Counted from the first letter of the stretch, positions 1 to 11,865 are shown. The stretch is DNA of 48,000 nt from an uncultured Lachnospiraceae bacterium (GCA_947626775.1 CANQTL010000024.1:1-48000); one strand, 5' to 3'. The notes: generated by a model not told the origin, from the sequence alone. Numbers and translations: made by a program.

Positions 1-67
1 TCAATCAAATCCTAACACAGAAAAAGGTGCTTTCCTATTTTTATCTGTTCTTTTTCCTACAAAAACT

Positions 68-1216
68 TTACCCTAGCATCGCCTCGTTCTGCCGGTGCAG
101 TTCGGGCGCCTCATATCTGTCCATAAAATCTTCTCCCAGAAAAACGATCTCATCCGCAAAACGTATGGCGTCAGGCACCGTAAAAACCGAGACGACCTTG
201 CAAAAACGCAGCCCGGGGATGAGATTCAGCATCTCCATCGGGAAAAAGGCGTCCAACACAATATGCTGCGGAAATTCCCTCGCATAGTCCAGCACATCCC
301 GCGGATGCGGCTTGATCAGGATCTGCGCCGGTCTGCCCTCCACCGTGCCGTACTGCGCTATGATGTCCGAAAAAATGCGCTTTCGCGTCGCCAGGTCACA
401 CAGCGGCTCCGAGAGCACCAGCACCTTGTCTTCAGCGCCGCAGTTCAGCTTCTCCGTAAGCCCGTCCATATCTTCCAGGAATAATCTGAGCAGCAGCTCC
501 TTATCCTCAGCCGTCAGACGTTCCGTCAGCGCCGCGCGCGGCTGTTCGACATACTTTTTGCACGGATAGGGCACGACGCTTTTGTCGTTGATTTCCATAT
601 CGATACAGTATTTGCCGTAACCGTTCTGAATAAAGATCAGATTTCTGGCGGCCAGCCACGCCTTTAACTCGAAATGCCCTCTGTTGTCATAGCGCGCGGT
701 ATCGTAATACTGAATGCAGTTCAGTCCGTCCTCCACCGCGTGGTAATAAATCCTGCGCCAGCTCAGATAGTAGCCGATTGGATCGGAGTCGCAGAACACA
801 TAGATATCCTTATATTCTCTGAAATCCACCGGCACATAAGGCTCCTGCAGTTTCCCCAGCAGCTTGGTATAGCGAATGCGCGCCAGCATATTCAGGACGA
901 TATTGCCCCTGTCGGTATGGTATTTCGCAAGCTGCGGAAAAAAGCTATCCTCCTTCTCGTCAAACATCGCCACTTCCTCAAAAAGCCTGCATTTTTCGGC
1001 GCGCTCCTTCAGATTGCCAAAATCATTCGACATCGTGCTGAGCACCAGCGTCGCCCGGCCCTGGCGCTCCTCAGGGAGCGCCAGTTCCTTCAGGCAGGCG
1101 ACATATACGTGGTAGTAAGTATGGCACACATAGATTCTCTCTTTCACCGTCTTCGCTTCCTCCCGCCATGCCTGGCCGTCCTGCAGGCAGTCTGGCAATA
1201 CTTCCATAAGCATCAT
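68..1216 (-). CDS. GT52/polysialyltransferase-like glycosyltransferase
   Basis: A 382-aa soluble protein resembling the GT52 and bacterial polysialyltransferase families. Visible features are an N-terminal beta-strand entry followed by CHTYYHVYVA, a C-terminal KPHPRD motif, then a P-x-E segment (FFPMEML) and a serine-containing strand (VVSVF). Members of these families transfer nonulosonic acids from CMP-activated donors. The window encodes CMP-pseudaminate synthesis (pseI, pseF), so I infer this may be the pseudaminyl transferase. The start was chosen at the ATG preceded by GGAG at 9 nt; a TTG at 1240 would add 8 residues but lacks a good ribosome binding site. It lies 62 nt downstream of the phase-variable methyltransferase and probably shares its promoter. 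The family call is by motif memory; acceptor and donor are unknown. Confidence 0.72.
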   Translation of the reverse strand: MMLMEVLPDCLQDGQAWREEAKTVKERIYVCHTYYHVYVACLKELALPEERQGRATLVLSTMSNDFGNLKERAEKCRLFEEVAMFDEKEDSFFPQLAKYHTDRGNIVLNMLARIRYTKLLGKLQEPYVPVDFREYKDIYVFCDSDPIGYYLSWRRIYYHAVEDGLNCIQYYDTARYDNRGHFELKAWLAARNLIFIQNGYGKYCIDMEINDKSVVPYPCKKYVEQPRAALTERLTAEDKELLLRLFLEDMDGLTEKLNCGAEDKVLVLSEPLCDLATRKRIFSDIIAQYGTVEGRPAQILIKPHPRDVLDYAREFPQHIVLDAFFPMEMLNLIPGLRFCKVVSVFTVPDAIRFADEIVFLGEDFMDRYEAPELHRQNEAMLG

Positions 1217-1278
1217 ATAATATTTCTCCGATTTAGGCAAATTTCCGATGACAGAGCGAGTTTTGTATGCCTGTCTCC

Positions 1279-2218
1279 TCAGTGTTTCAGACGAAATACG
1301 CCGGTAATTTCTCTCCCGAAACCCATATCCGCCAGGCAGCGGTATATCGTGATCGTTTTTTCCAACGACAAATCATGCATCAGATTGGCCAGACGCACCG
1401 CCGCTTCATAACAGGCTTTTCCGGTCTCCGGTTTTTCATAATAATTGGTAAGTGGATTGAGAAGGTTGAAATCGATGAAATAATCCGCAAAAAAATCCAT
1501 GCACTCATAACCCTGTGCATCCAGCAGATTGATCATGCCTTCTCTGTTGAAATAATTGGTATGATCCGGGACGTCCAGCCAGTATTCCTGCTTTAGTTCC
1601 CCGCTTTGCAGCAGACGCTGCTGAAGATGAGAATAGTTGTGAGAAGCCTTGATTACCAGAATGCTCCGGTCGGTCATCAGCTTCCCGATCCGCCGCAGAG
1701 TGCCCTCCGCGTCCAGGCACATATCCAACACTCTGCTCATATTGATGACATCGAAAGTCTCTCCCCGCTCTGCAAGTCTGGGGAGTACGTCATCCATATT
1801 CCCCTGCTCGAATACGTCTTCCATATCAGGATTGTGCTGTCGCAGCGCATAACTGCCCAGATCAAATCCCTTTACCTTCACACCTTTTTGGCGGAAGTAC
1901 TTCATCAGGAAACCTTCGCCGCAGCCGATGTCAAGCAGGCTGTAGCTGTACCCCCCCCCTCTCAAGAACACCTGTCTTTTGCAGACATTCCCTGATCACA
2001 TACTCTTTTTCTTCAAATTTTCTGGTGAGGTAATCCAGTTCTTCCTGCGTGTAGGACTTGGAATATGTATATCCGCTGTAATCCTGAAAATACGTGTTTT
2101 CAAACGTCTCTTCCCGATCCTCGGTGCTGTTCATATTCCGCAGCTGATAATAGCCATACCGATTCAGCTCTACCGCTTCAAATATGTCCCGCATTACCCA
2201 TTTTTCTTCTCTTTTCAT
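1279..2218 (-). CDS. SAM-dependent methyltransferase, frameshifted at a G9 tract (phase-off)
   Basis: Two overlapping frames make one class I methyltransferase. The N-terminal part starts at the ATG at 2218, behind a strong GGAGG, and runs about 87 codons into nine G residues, where it goes out of frame and ends at 1931. The other frame continues with the SAM-binding motif I (LLDIGCGEGF) and runs to 1279. The total of 940 nt is one base too long; eight G residues would give one frame of about 312 aa. The N-terminal segment with FENTYFQDY and the helix ahead of motif I is typical of glycan-associated methyltransferases. A consensus promoter lies directly upstream, so the gene is transcribed even though translation is interrupted. 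The likely substrate is a sugar of the surface glycan (inference). Alternatives are a true pseudogene or a homopolymer sequencing error. Confidence 0.78.
1951..1959 (-). repeat. Poly-G(9) slippage tract in methyltransferase
   Basis: Nine consecutive C on the + strand (G on the coding strand) at codons 87-89 of the methyltransferase, exactly where its reading frame breaks. Loss of one G restores the frame. Confidence 0.85.
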
Positions 2219-2260
2219 CACTTTTCCTCCGTATATTTTTTGCGCATAACGCTGGCAAAT

Positions 2261-2290
2261 ATTATATGTCCCCATCCATTCGGGTGTCAA
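2261..2290 (-). promoter_or_regulatory. Consensus sigma-A promoter of the methyltransferase/GT52 operon
   Basis: On the minus strand TTGACA (2290-2285) and TATAAT (2266-2261) are separated by 18 nt, both perfect hexamers. The ATG of the methyltransferase follows about 43 nt downstream of the -10 box, behind GGAGG. Confidence 0.8.
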
Positions 2291-2332
2291 GCGCCCCCCT
2301 CTTTGCCGCCGCACAATACGCAAAACTCAATC

Positions 2333-2361
2333 TTGTATACACAAACAAAATAGGGTAATAT
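2333..2361 (+). promoter_or_regulatory. Probable promoter of the decarboxylase/ATP-grasp pair
   Basis: TTGTAT (2333-2338), a 17-nt spacer and TAATAT (2356-2361) lie about 60 nt ahead of the ATG at 2422. It is divergent from the methyltransferase promoter, and the two -35 boxes are only about 40 nt apart. Confidence 0.55.
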
Positions 2362-2421
2362 TTTGATAGACTGGAATTTATGTGATATCAGTGAAAAAGC
2401 GGAAAGGCGGCGAAGAGCGCT

Positions 2422-3621
2422 ATGGACACTGACAATCTGCAGACTCCTTATTTCGTGATTGATGAAGAGATTCTGGAACGCTACTATCGGATGCTCACGG
2501 ACTCTCTCGGCGCAAGCTGGGAAAACTTTCTCGTGGGCTACTCGTTTAAAACCAACTCCCTGCCCTGGCTCGTCTCTTTCGTGAAGAAGCACGGCGCTTT
2601 CGCGGAAGTCGTCTCGGAGGACGAATATCTGCTGGCGAGGCATCTTGGCTATGACGCCGCCGAGATCGTCTACAACGGGCCTTACAAAGGAAAAGCTTCT
2701 TTCTGTGACGTTCTGCTTGCCGGCGGGTATGTGAATCTGGATTCCAAGCGGGAGATCGGCTGGCTGGAGACGCTCACCGCCGCACATCCAGACAGAAATT
2801 TCTCCGTGGGCGTCCGCGTCAATTTTGATCTGGAAAAGCTGTGTCCCGGCGAAACCACAATGGGCGAAGAGAGCGGCCGCTTCGGTTTCTGCTATGAGAC
2901 CGGGCAGTTTGCGGCGGCCCTGCGGCGGCTCGCTGCGATCCCGAATGTCTCTGTGGACGGCCTTCATCTGCACTCCAGCAGCAAATCCCGCAGCGTCGGT
3001 ATCTTTCGCGCCATCGCGCGCACGGCGTGCAGATTGCAGAGAGAGTTCGGTCTTACGCTCTCCTATGTGGATCTGGGCGGCGGCTACTGCGGCGGCATGG
3101 ACGGCAGACCGGAATATCCCGACTATTTTCCCGCCGTGGCCGAAGAACTCTCCGCCTGCTTCTCTCCCTGCCAGACGAAACTGATCGTGGAGCCCGGTAT
3201 CTCCCTGATCTCCAAGTGCACCACCTTCGTCACCTCCGTCTATGACACGCGGGACATCAAGGGAACCCGCTACGTCATGACAGACGGCAGCCGCTTCAAT
3301 ATAGACGCCACGATGATCAAGACTTCCCACATGTTCCATGTACAGGCAGCGAACTCATCCGCGCGCAAAATATTGGACCGTCAGGTCGTGAGCGGCTACA
3401 CCTGTATGGAATGCGACAGAATCTTCATCTGCGAACATGCCGCCGAGCTGACGCCCGGCGACCGCATCATATACGAAAATGTGGGCGGCTATACCATGAG
3501 CCTGAACCCGCTCTTCATTCAATACTTCCCCGCCGTCTACATCAGACGGGGCAGCGAACTGATACAGGTGCGCCGGAAGTGGACGCCGGAAGATTATGTG
3601 CAGGGGAGCGTGACCGAATGA
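2422..3621 (+). CDS. PLP-dependent decarboxylase, LysA/ornithine decarboxylase fold type III
   Basis: A 399-aa member of the Orn/DAP/Arg decarboxylase 2 family, of usual length. It shows the PLP-lysine segment YSFKTNSLP (Lys43), a SGRFGF segment, HLHSS, the glycine-rich phosphate-binding loop DLGGGYCGG, EPGISL, and the C-terminal CMECDRIF with the conserved Cys and Asp of the dimer-interface active site, followed by NVGGYTMSLNP. The family decarboxylates basic or diamino acids. The substrate is not readable; DAP is possible, but the gene is not next to lysine genes. It overlaps the following ATP-grasp gene by 4 nt, so the two are translationally coupled. I infer that it makes, or processes, an amine or amino acid used by the ligase for glycan decoration. 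The ribosome binding site is weak. Confidence 0.85.
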   Translation: MDTDNLQTPYFVIDEEILERYYRMLTDSLGASWENFLVGYSFKTNSLPWLVSFVKKHGAFAEVVSEDEYLLARHLGYDAAEIVYNGPYKGKASFCDVLLAGGYVNLDSKREIGWLETLTAAHPDRNFSVGVRVNFDLEKLCPGETTMGEESGRFGFCYETGQFAAALRRLAAIPNVSVDGLHLHSSSKSRSVGIFRAIARTACRLQREFGLTLSYVDLGGGYCGGMDGRPEYPDYFPAVAEELSACFSPCQTKLIVEPGISLISKCTTFVTSVYDTRDIKGTRYVMTDGSRFNIDATMIKTSHMFHVQAANSSARKILDRQVVSGYTCMECDRIFICEHAAELTPGDRIIYENVGGYTMSLNPLFIQYFPAVYIRRGSELIQVRRKWTPEDYVQGSVTE

Positions 3622-4601
3622 TGAATATTCTGATTTTAAGCTGCGGCACAAGAAACAAGCTGGTACGGTATTTCCGTGAAAAGGGAAACGGCTTCGACCG
3701 CGTAATCGGCACGGACTGCAGTCCCTATGCGCCCGCTCTCTACGAGACGGACAAACACTATCTCGTGCCGCGCATGACCGCCCCGGACTATCTGGACGTC
3801 ATTCTGCAGATCTGCCGGGACGAACAGATCAACGCGGTACTGCCGCTGCAGGAGGACGAGCTGTATCTGATTGCCTCTCACAGAGAACGGTTTACGGCCG
3901 AGGGCGTCTGCCCGATCGTCTCTTCCCCAAAGACCGTGGAACTGTGCCGGGACAAATATGCTTTCTACAGGCATCTGACCTCTCACGGTCTCCCCGCACT
4001 GCCCACCTTCGACAGCCTCGAAGCGTTCCGGCAGGGTCATGCCGCCGGACAGATCGACTTCCCCGTCTTCGTGAAGCCGGTGCGCGGCTGCGGCAGCATG
4101 GGAATTCAAAAAGTGGATTGTCCGGAACTGTTGGAGACTCTGTGCAAATACAGCGCGGAAAATCTGCTGATCCAAGCCTTCGCCGAGGGCGAAGAGTACG
4201 GTGTCGACCTCTATGCGGACATCCATTCTCACAAAACCGTGTCTGTTTTTCTCAAAAAAAAGCTGCGCATGCGCGCAGGGGAAACCGAGAAATCCGTATC
4301 GGTGAAAGACGACGCTCTTTTTGATCTGGTAAAGCGAACTGCCGCCACACTGGAACTGTCCGGCCCGGTTGATATGGATGCGTTCCGCATAGACGGAAAC
4401 TACTACATCTCTGAGATCAACCCCCGCTTCGGCGGCGGTTATCCTCACGCCTACAGCTGCGGCGTCAACTTCCCGAAACTGATCGCCGCCAATCTGGCGG
4501 GCAGAGAAAATGCAGACACTGTCGGCGCTTACGAGGACGGCGTCTGCATGCTGAAATATACGGATTTAATGACGCTCCGCGTCGAGGACCAGCTCCCATG
4601 A
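3618..4601 (+). CDS. ATP-grasp ligase (carbamoyl-phosphate synthase large-chain-like)
   Basis: A 327-aa ATP-grasp enzyme. It has an N-terminal pre-ATP-grasp Rossmann-like half (ILILSCGTRNKLVRYF), a lysine plus glycine-rich loop (FVKPVRGCGSMG) in the middle, and the metal-binding EINPRFGGGYP near the C terminus. Such enzymes activate a carboxylate as acyl-phosphate and join it to an amine or amino group. The start ATG at 3618 overlaps the decarboxylase stop as ATGA; a second ATG follows at once. An A8 run lies at 4254-4261. The 3' end overlaps the convergent pseI by 36 bp with no terminator between them. The substrate is unknown. Its position suggests N-acylation of an amino sugar or addition of an amino acid to the glycan (inference). 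Confidence 0.8.
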   Translation: MMNILILSCGTRNKLVRYFREKGNGFDRVIGTDCSPYAPALYETDKHYLVPRMTAPDYLDVILQICRDEQINAVLPLQEDELYLIASHRERFTAEGVCPIVSSPKTVELCRDKYAFYRHLTSHGLPALPTFDSLEAFRQGHAAGQIDFPVFVKPVRGCGSMGIQKVDCPELLETLCKYSAENLLIQAFAEGEEYGVDLYADIHSHKTVSVFLKKKLRMRAGETEKSVSVKDDALFDLVKRTAATLELSGPVDMDAFRIDGNYYISEINPRFGGGYPHAYSCGVNFPKLIAANLAGRENADTVGAYEDGVCMLKYTDLMTLRVEDQLP

Positions 4602-5630
4602 CAACGGCGTGCCGCGCTTGATATCCGCCGCCGCTCTCTGTCCCAGTATCTCATCATAATACATGGTATGCAGGCCGTAACCCGGGCGGATGGAGCGCAC
4701 ATTGTCCGGCGTGAAGCGCTCGCCTGCTTTCATATCCTGCACCACGAAGAGCGAACGGGAGCCAAGCCTCTCTTTCTCCTGCTTCTCGGTCAGCGCATAG
4801 GCCGGCTGCCCCATCGCTTTCTCTATGATGCGGATCTGCTCCGCCATCTCACGAAATTCCTCCGGCTCCATGGAAAACGCGCCGTCGGGGCCGCCGTCCG
4901 CACGCCTGAGCGTCAGATGCTTCTCCACCATCCTGATCCCGAGGGCCGCGGCGCCTACAGGCACCGTGCTGCCCATGGTGTGATCGGAGAGTCCCACCAG
5001 GCAGTCATAAGTGTGCGCCAATGTGGGAATCATGGCCAGATTGCACTCCTCATAGGGCGTCGGATAGGCGGACACGCATTTCAAAAGCATGACGTCCTCA
5101 TTGCCCTCCTCCTGACAGACTTGCAGCGCACGCTCAATGTCCTCTGCGCGCGCCACGCCCGTAGCGAAGATGACCGGCTTGTGCTGCGCGGCGATCCGCC
5201 TGATCAGCGGGATATCGGTAATTTCATAGGAGGCCGCCTTGTAGGCGGGCATCCCGCACTCGCGCATGAAATCCACGGAGCGCGCGTCAAAGGGAGAGGA
5301 AAAACACTCCATGCCCAGGCTCTCCGCCAGCTCCTTCAGTTTAGGCTGCCACTCCCAAGGCGTGGAAGCCTCCTCATAGAGCCGGTATTCCGTCATACCG
5401 TCCCACAGTCCGCCGTGAATCTGAAAATACTCGTTGTCGCAGTCGATCGAGAGACTGTCCGCCGTGTAAGTCTGCAACTTGACCGCGTCGGCTCCCGCCT
5501 CCTTCGCCGCGTGGACGATCTCCACCGCCCGCCCGTAGTCTTTCAGATGATTCCCCGACATCTCCGCCACCAGGAAACACGGACTGTCCTCCCCGATATG
5601 ATGTCTTCCGATCCAAAATTCTTTATTCAT
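4566..5630 (-). CDS. pseI: Pseudaminic acid synthase PseI
   Basis: A 354-aa NeuB/PseI enzyme that condenses 6-deoxy-AltdiNAc with phosphoenolpyruvate to make pseudaminic acid in the cytoplasm. Visible are the NeuB barrel start (FLVAEMSGNHLKD), DAVKLQTY, SSPFD, YKAASYE, ATGVA, LKCVSAYPTP, GLSDHTMG and VEKHLTL, followed by a C-terminal antifreeze-like SAF domain (SRSLFVVQDMKAGE...RSIRPGYG). The MSGNHLKD form and overall length fit PseI rather than NeuB or LegI. The start at 5630 has AGGGG about 9 nt upstream; an upstream in-frame extension to 5705 is unsupported. It is last in the GT2-pseG-pseF-pseI operon. Confidence 0.92.
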   Translation of the reverse strand: MNKEFWIGRHHIGEDSPCFLVAEMSGNHLKDYGRAVEIVHAAKEAGADAVKLQTYTADSLSIDCDNEYFQIHGGLWDGMTEYRLYEEASTPWEWQPKLKELAESLGMECFSSPFDARSVDFMRECGMPAYKAASYEITDIPLIRRIAAQHKPVIFATGVARAEDIERALQVCQEEGNEDVMLLKCVSAYPTPYEECNLAMIPTLAHTYDCLVGLSDHTMGSTVPVGAAALGIRMVEKHLTLRRADGGPDGAFSMEPEEFREMAEQIRIIEKAMGQPAYALTEKQEKERLGSRSLFVVQDMKAGERFTPDNVRSIRPGYGLHTMYYDEILGQRAAADIKRGTPLSWELVLDAERH

Positions 5631-5723
5631 ACGAATCTTCACCCCTAAGCGTCCGCACGACAACCTTCCGTTTCCCATCCGATCAGGATCCTGCTCTCCC
5701 CGCATCAGCGTCTCGGCCCGCGA

Positions 5724-6416
5724 TCAGTACAGCCCCGCCATTCTGCGATATTTCAGCTCCGCGATCTCCCAGTCCTCCGGATTGTCGATATCCTGTACCT
5801 CCGTCTCCGGCATGACGATCGGCGCATACCCCTCCGCCGGATCGCCGCCGCCGGCGAGAAACGCTTCCGTCCTGTAAAAATAAAACTGCCCGCAGTCGTG
5901 GTACATCGCCTCCAGATCCTGTGACCGTTTCTGCGCATTCTCGGGGTAACAGTAAACCAGCCTGCCGCCCCGCACCGTCATACCGCGCTGCGGTGGAAAA
6001 GAAAACCGCACGACCGGCATGACCGCAGCGGCGTTCTGCTCCTCCAGAATTCGAAAAGCGTTCCGCAGTTTCTCCGCGGTGACAAAGGGCGCGGTCGGAT
6101 AGAGACAGGCCATATACGCAAAGTTCTCTCCACGCTTCCCATACTCCGCGAGCACTTCCAGAAGCACGTCGTCAGTGGTAGCGAAGTCGTTCGCCGTGCG
6201 CTCACTTCTCATAAAAGGAACGCTCGCGCCCGCGTCCCGCGCAATCCGTGCGATCTCCTCGTCGTCCGTGGACACCATGACTTCTTCAAACAGACCGGAT
6301 GCAAGCGCAGCCTCGATGGAATAGCAGAGGATCGGCTTCCCCAGAAACAGTTTTTTATTCTTATTTGGTATTCTCTTACTGCCGCCCCTGGCAGTGATAA
6401 TCGCCAAAGCTCCCAT
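5724..6416 (-). CDS. pseF: Pseudaminic acid cytidylyltransferase PseF
   Basis: A 230-aa CMP-nonulosonate synthetase. It activates pseudaminic acid with CTP to CMP-Pse, the donor for a transferase. It has the nucleotidyltransferase signature ITARGGSKRIPNKN near the N terminus, VSTDDEEIA, and LYPTAPF, and ends with a DIDNPEDW segment typical of PseF. Its length matches PseF, and it lacks the C-terminal phosphatase domain seen in some NeuA proteins. The start at 6416 has AGGGAGGA immediately upstream. It begins 43 nt after the pseG stop and is followed by pseI. Confidence 0.92.
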   Translation of the reverse strand: MGALAIITARGGSKRIPNKNKKLFLGKPILCYSIEAALASGLFEEVMVSTDDEEIARIARDAGASVPFMRSERTANDFATTDDVLLEVLAEYGKRGENFAYMACLYPTAPFVTAEKLRNAFRILEEQNAAAVMPVVRFSFPPQRGMTVRGGRLVYCYPENAQKRSQDLEAMYHDCGQFYFYRTEAFLAGGGDPAEGYAPIVMPETEVQDIDNPEDWEIAELKYRRMAGLY

Positions 6417-6459
6417 CTTATCCTCCCTATCTCCCGCATCCGGCTGCGGTATTACCCTG

Positions 6460-7590
6460 TCACAGGGCGATGATCTCCTCCGCAATGCGGCATGCGCCCC
6501 GGCCGTCCGTAACCGCGCCGAGCTTCCCTTTCATCTCTGTCCGCAGCGTCTCGCTCTCCAGAATTTTCCGCAGAGCGCCGCAGATCTCCCGCAGGCAGCG
6601 CCCCCGATCTTCCCGGATATCTCCCGCGAAGAGCATTCTACCCTCCAGCGCAAAGAAATCGCTGTCATACCGCTGGTTGTCCGCCGTGCAGAAAAATACG
6701 GTCGGTATCTGCATGGCGCACAGTTCCAGAAGCGTCGTACCCGCCGCGGACACCGCCGCAGCGCATCCCCGCATCAGCACTGCCATGTGGTCTACTTGGC
6801 AGTGCAGACGAATATTGCCGTGCGCCTCCGCCAGACGCTCCAGTTTTTTCCGATTCTCATTGTACTTTCCGACTACGACCTCATACGTCAGCCCGCAGAG
6901 CGCGTTGTCCTCCATAACCGCCTCCAGAATCCCCGAAAGCGCGTCGCAGATATCGCCGCCGCCGGCGCTCAAAAGTATGCGCCCTCTCTCTTCAGCCGCT
7001 CCGCTCTCTTCGCCCGTCGGTACGGCTCCGCATCTTACTTGCGCCGTCTCATCCGCACTTTTTCCACAGGCCGCTGCAAATTCCTCCCGAAGCGGCGCAT
7101 AAATCGGACCCAGCAGCAGACGCGCGCCGTCTCCGTAAGCCTCCTCATACGGAAATCGTGTACAATATGGATTGTAATTGACGACCATATCCGCCGGATA
7201 AATTTTCTCAAAGCAGTCATCCAGATAAATCAGTTTACACTGCTCTGCCAGCGCCCGAAAATAACGCTCCGTCGCCCGATAGGAATCCACCAGGAGCTTC
7301 TTACACCCCGTCCTGCGAAGTTCCCTCAGAAGCGTCTCCGTCTCGTCCTCCATGCGTGTCCAGTCCGTGTGCAGACAGACATGCCGCATGCCGGCTCCGT
7401 CCAACAGATCGTCGGCGCTTTCGTCCGCCGTATAAAAAATCACTCTGCCGCCCAGACGGATAAGCTGTGCGGCGATCGCAATGCAGCGCATGACATGTCC
7501 CGAGGCGATCTCCACATTGGCGTCCGCACGGATACCGATGGTCTGCGTTTCCGCGTTCTGTTTTCCGTCAATTCCCTGCTTTTTTTCCAT
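6460..7590 (-). CDS. pseG: UDP-2,4-diacetamido-2,4,6-trideoxy-beta-L-altropyranose hydrolase PseG
   Basis: A 376-aa GT-B-fold hydrolase that removes UDP before the PseI step. It shows the hallmark N-terminal segment RADANVEIASGHVMRC with the catalytic His, KKLLVDSY, YLDD, LSAGGGD in the second half, and the UDP-binding tail VSAAGTTLLEL. It begins 6 nt after the preceding GT2 gene. The acceptor-side substrate would normally be the product of PseH, a gene not found in this window, so the N-acyl group handled here may differ from acetyl (inference). A linker of about 25 residues before LSAGGGD is acid- and Gly-rich. Confidence 0.9.
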   Translation of the reverse strand: MEKKQGIDGKQNAETQTIGIRADANVEIASGHVMRCIAIAAQLIRLGGRVIFYTADESADDLLDGAGMRHVCLHTDWTRMEDETETLLRELRRTGCKKLLVDSYRATERYFRALAEQCKLIYLDDCFEKIYPADMVVNYNPYCTRFPYEEAYGDGARLLLGPIYAPLREEFAAACGKSADETAQVRCGAVPTGEESGAAEERGRILLSAGGGDICDALSGILEAVMEDNALCGLTYEVVVGKYNENRKKLERLAEAHGNIRLHCQVDHMAVLMRGCAAAVSAAGTTLLELCAMQIPTVFFCTADNQRYDSDFFALEGRMLFAGDIREDRGRCLREICGALRKILESETLRTEMKGKLGAVTDGRGACRIAEEIIAL

Positions 7591-7596
7591 AGGCGC

Positions 7597-8634
7597 TCAC
7601 GTTCCCTGCCTTCGGCACTTTTGGCGAAACTTCCGATAAGCCCACAACATTTTATAGTACAGGATAAAGAGCAGCGTGGAACGCTGCTGTATGCGTATCA
7701 GTTTCCGCTCCTCCGCATTCGTCCGCTCCAGATAGTACGGATTTTCCTGAAAATGCGGAAAAATCCTGCTCATCTCTCTCCCAAGCGCTCTCACAAAGCT
7801 GCTCTTCGTCCGCTCCGCGCCCGCCATATAGGTGAACAGCGTATTCACATAAAACAGCAGCGCAAAGCTGTATTCCAGCTCCGGCAGATATTCCTCATAG
7901 TACCCATGCCTGCGCGCTTCCTCCAGCATAATACGGCCCGCCGCCATGCGGTCTTCACAGCGCCTCTGTGAAATCGTGTGCACAGTGGAAGCGTCATGCT
8001 GATAATAGTAATACAGCGGCTCTTCCATATACTCGAAATGTTTCGCCAGCACAAGATAGGAATTGCCGAGCGCATTGTCCTCATAGAAGATATCTTCCGG
8101 GAACCAGAGTCCGTTCTCCAGAATCATGGAACGGCGGAAAATTTTGACCGCCAGACTGCCGCCGTCCAGGATGAGGCTCCGGCGTTTCTGCGTATCCAGC
8201 ACGCCGCTCTGTTCCGGCTTATTGTTGTGAACAATCCGGCCAACCCGCATGGAATGCTCGTCCGTCAGAGAGTAATCGCAGCCCGCAAGATCTGCGCCGG
8301 TCTCCTCCGCTCGCTCGATCAGCTTCCTGTACATATCGGGAGCGATCCAGTCGTCGCTGTCGATAAAGCCGACCCACTCCCCCTGCGCCAGCTTCAGGCC
8401 GATGTTTTTCGCCCCGCCTTGGTGCCTGTTTACTTCAGAGTGCACCGCGCGGACTTTAGCCGGAAATCTCTTCTCATAATCCTGCAGAATCGCATATGAG
8501 CCATCCGTCGAGCAGTCGTCCACAGCGATGATCTCATAGTCTTCCAGTTCCTGTGCCACGAGAGAATCCATACAATATTGCAGTTTGCCGCCGGAAGCCA
8601 TATTGTATACCGGCACGATAATACTGAGTTTCAT
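7597..8634 (-). CDS. Family 2 glycosyltransferase
   Basis: A 345-aa GT2 enzyme with a GT-A fold. It has KLSIIVPVYNMASGG at the start, VDDCSTDGS, GGAKNIGL, the DxD metal site FIDSDDW, and the downstream EDN motif (FYEDNALG). A C-terminal helical region rich in aromatic and basic residues may contact the membrane. It is the first gene of the pseG-pseF-pseI operon, with a good promoter upstream. The ATG at 8634 was preferred over an in-frame TTG at 8643. The donor is unknown; position suggests that it works on the pseudaminate-containing unit. Confidence 0.85.
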   Translation of the reverse strand: MKLSIIVPVYNMASGGKLQYCMDSLVAQELEDYEIIAVDDCSTDGSYAILQDYEKRFPAKVRAVHSEVNRHQGGAKNIGLKLAQGEWVGFIDSDDWIAPDMYRKLIERAEETGADLAGCDYSLTDEHSMRVGRIVHNNKPEQSGVLDTQKRRSLILDGGSLAVKIFRRSMILENGLWFPEDIFYEDNALGNSYLVLAKHFEYMEEPLYYYYQHDASTVHTISQRRCEDRMAAGRIMLEEARRHGYYEEYLPELEYSFALLFYVNTLFTYMAGAERTKSSFVRALGREMSRIFPHFQENPYYLERTNAEERKLIRIQQRSTLLFILYYKMLWAYRKFRQKCRRQGT

Positions 8635-8663
8635 ACTGATCAATCCGCTTTTCTTTTGCGTCG

Positions 8664-8692
8664 ATTATAGCATAATCCCGTTTTCTCAGCAA
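8664..8692 (-). promoter_or_regulatory. Promoter of the GT2-pseG-pseF-pseI operon
   Basis: On the minus strand TTGCTG (8692-8687), 17 nt, then a perfect TATAAT (8669-8664). It lies between the lacZ terminator and the GT2 start codon, making this an independent transcription unit. Confidence 0.7.
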
Positions 8693-8730
8693 CCAAAAAC
8701 ACCCCGCCTGCGACTCGCACAGGCGGGGGC
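8693..8730 (-). terminator. Rho-independent terminator after lacZ
   Basis: A 9-bp perfect GC stem (CCCCGCCTG at 8702-8710 with CAGGCGGGG at 8720-8728) is followed on the minus strand by TGTTTTTGG. It ends the sugar transporter/lacZ operon. Confidence 0.88.
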
Positions 8731-8781
8731 CATATATTGAACTTTATTCCGGAACATTCTCGCGGCGAGGCGGCGCGAATC

Positions 8782-11853
<3,072 letters not shown>

Positions 11854-11865
11854 TTATCTTTTTCT

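Noticed and set aside
2284..2289. C-rich run in the divergent promoter region (2294-2299 area) as a slippage site
   Set aside because: Only six C residues and outside any coding frame; promoter spacing is not affected by it.
4254..4261. A8 run in the ATP-grasp gene as a fourth slippage site
   Set aside because: It encodes Lys-Lys-Lys with ordinary codons, is only eight long, and such A-runs are common; the gene is in frame.
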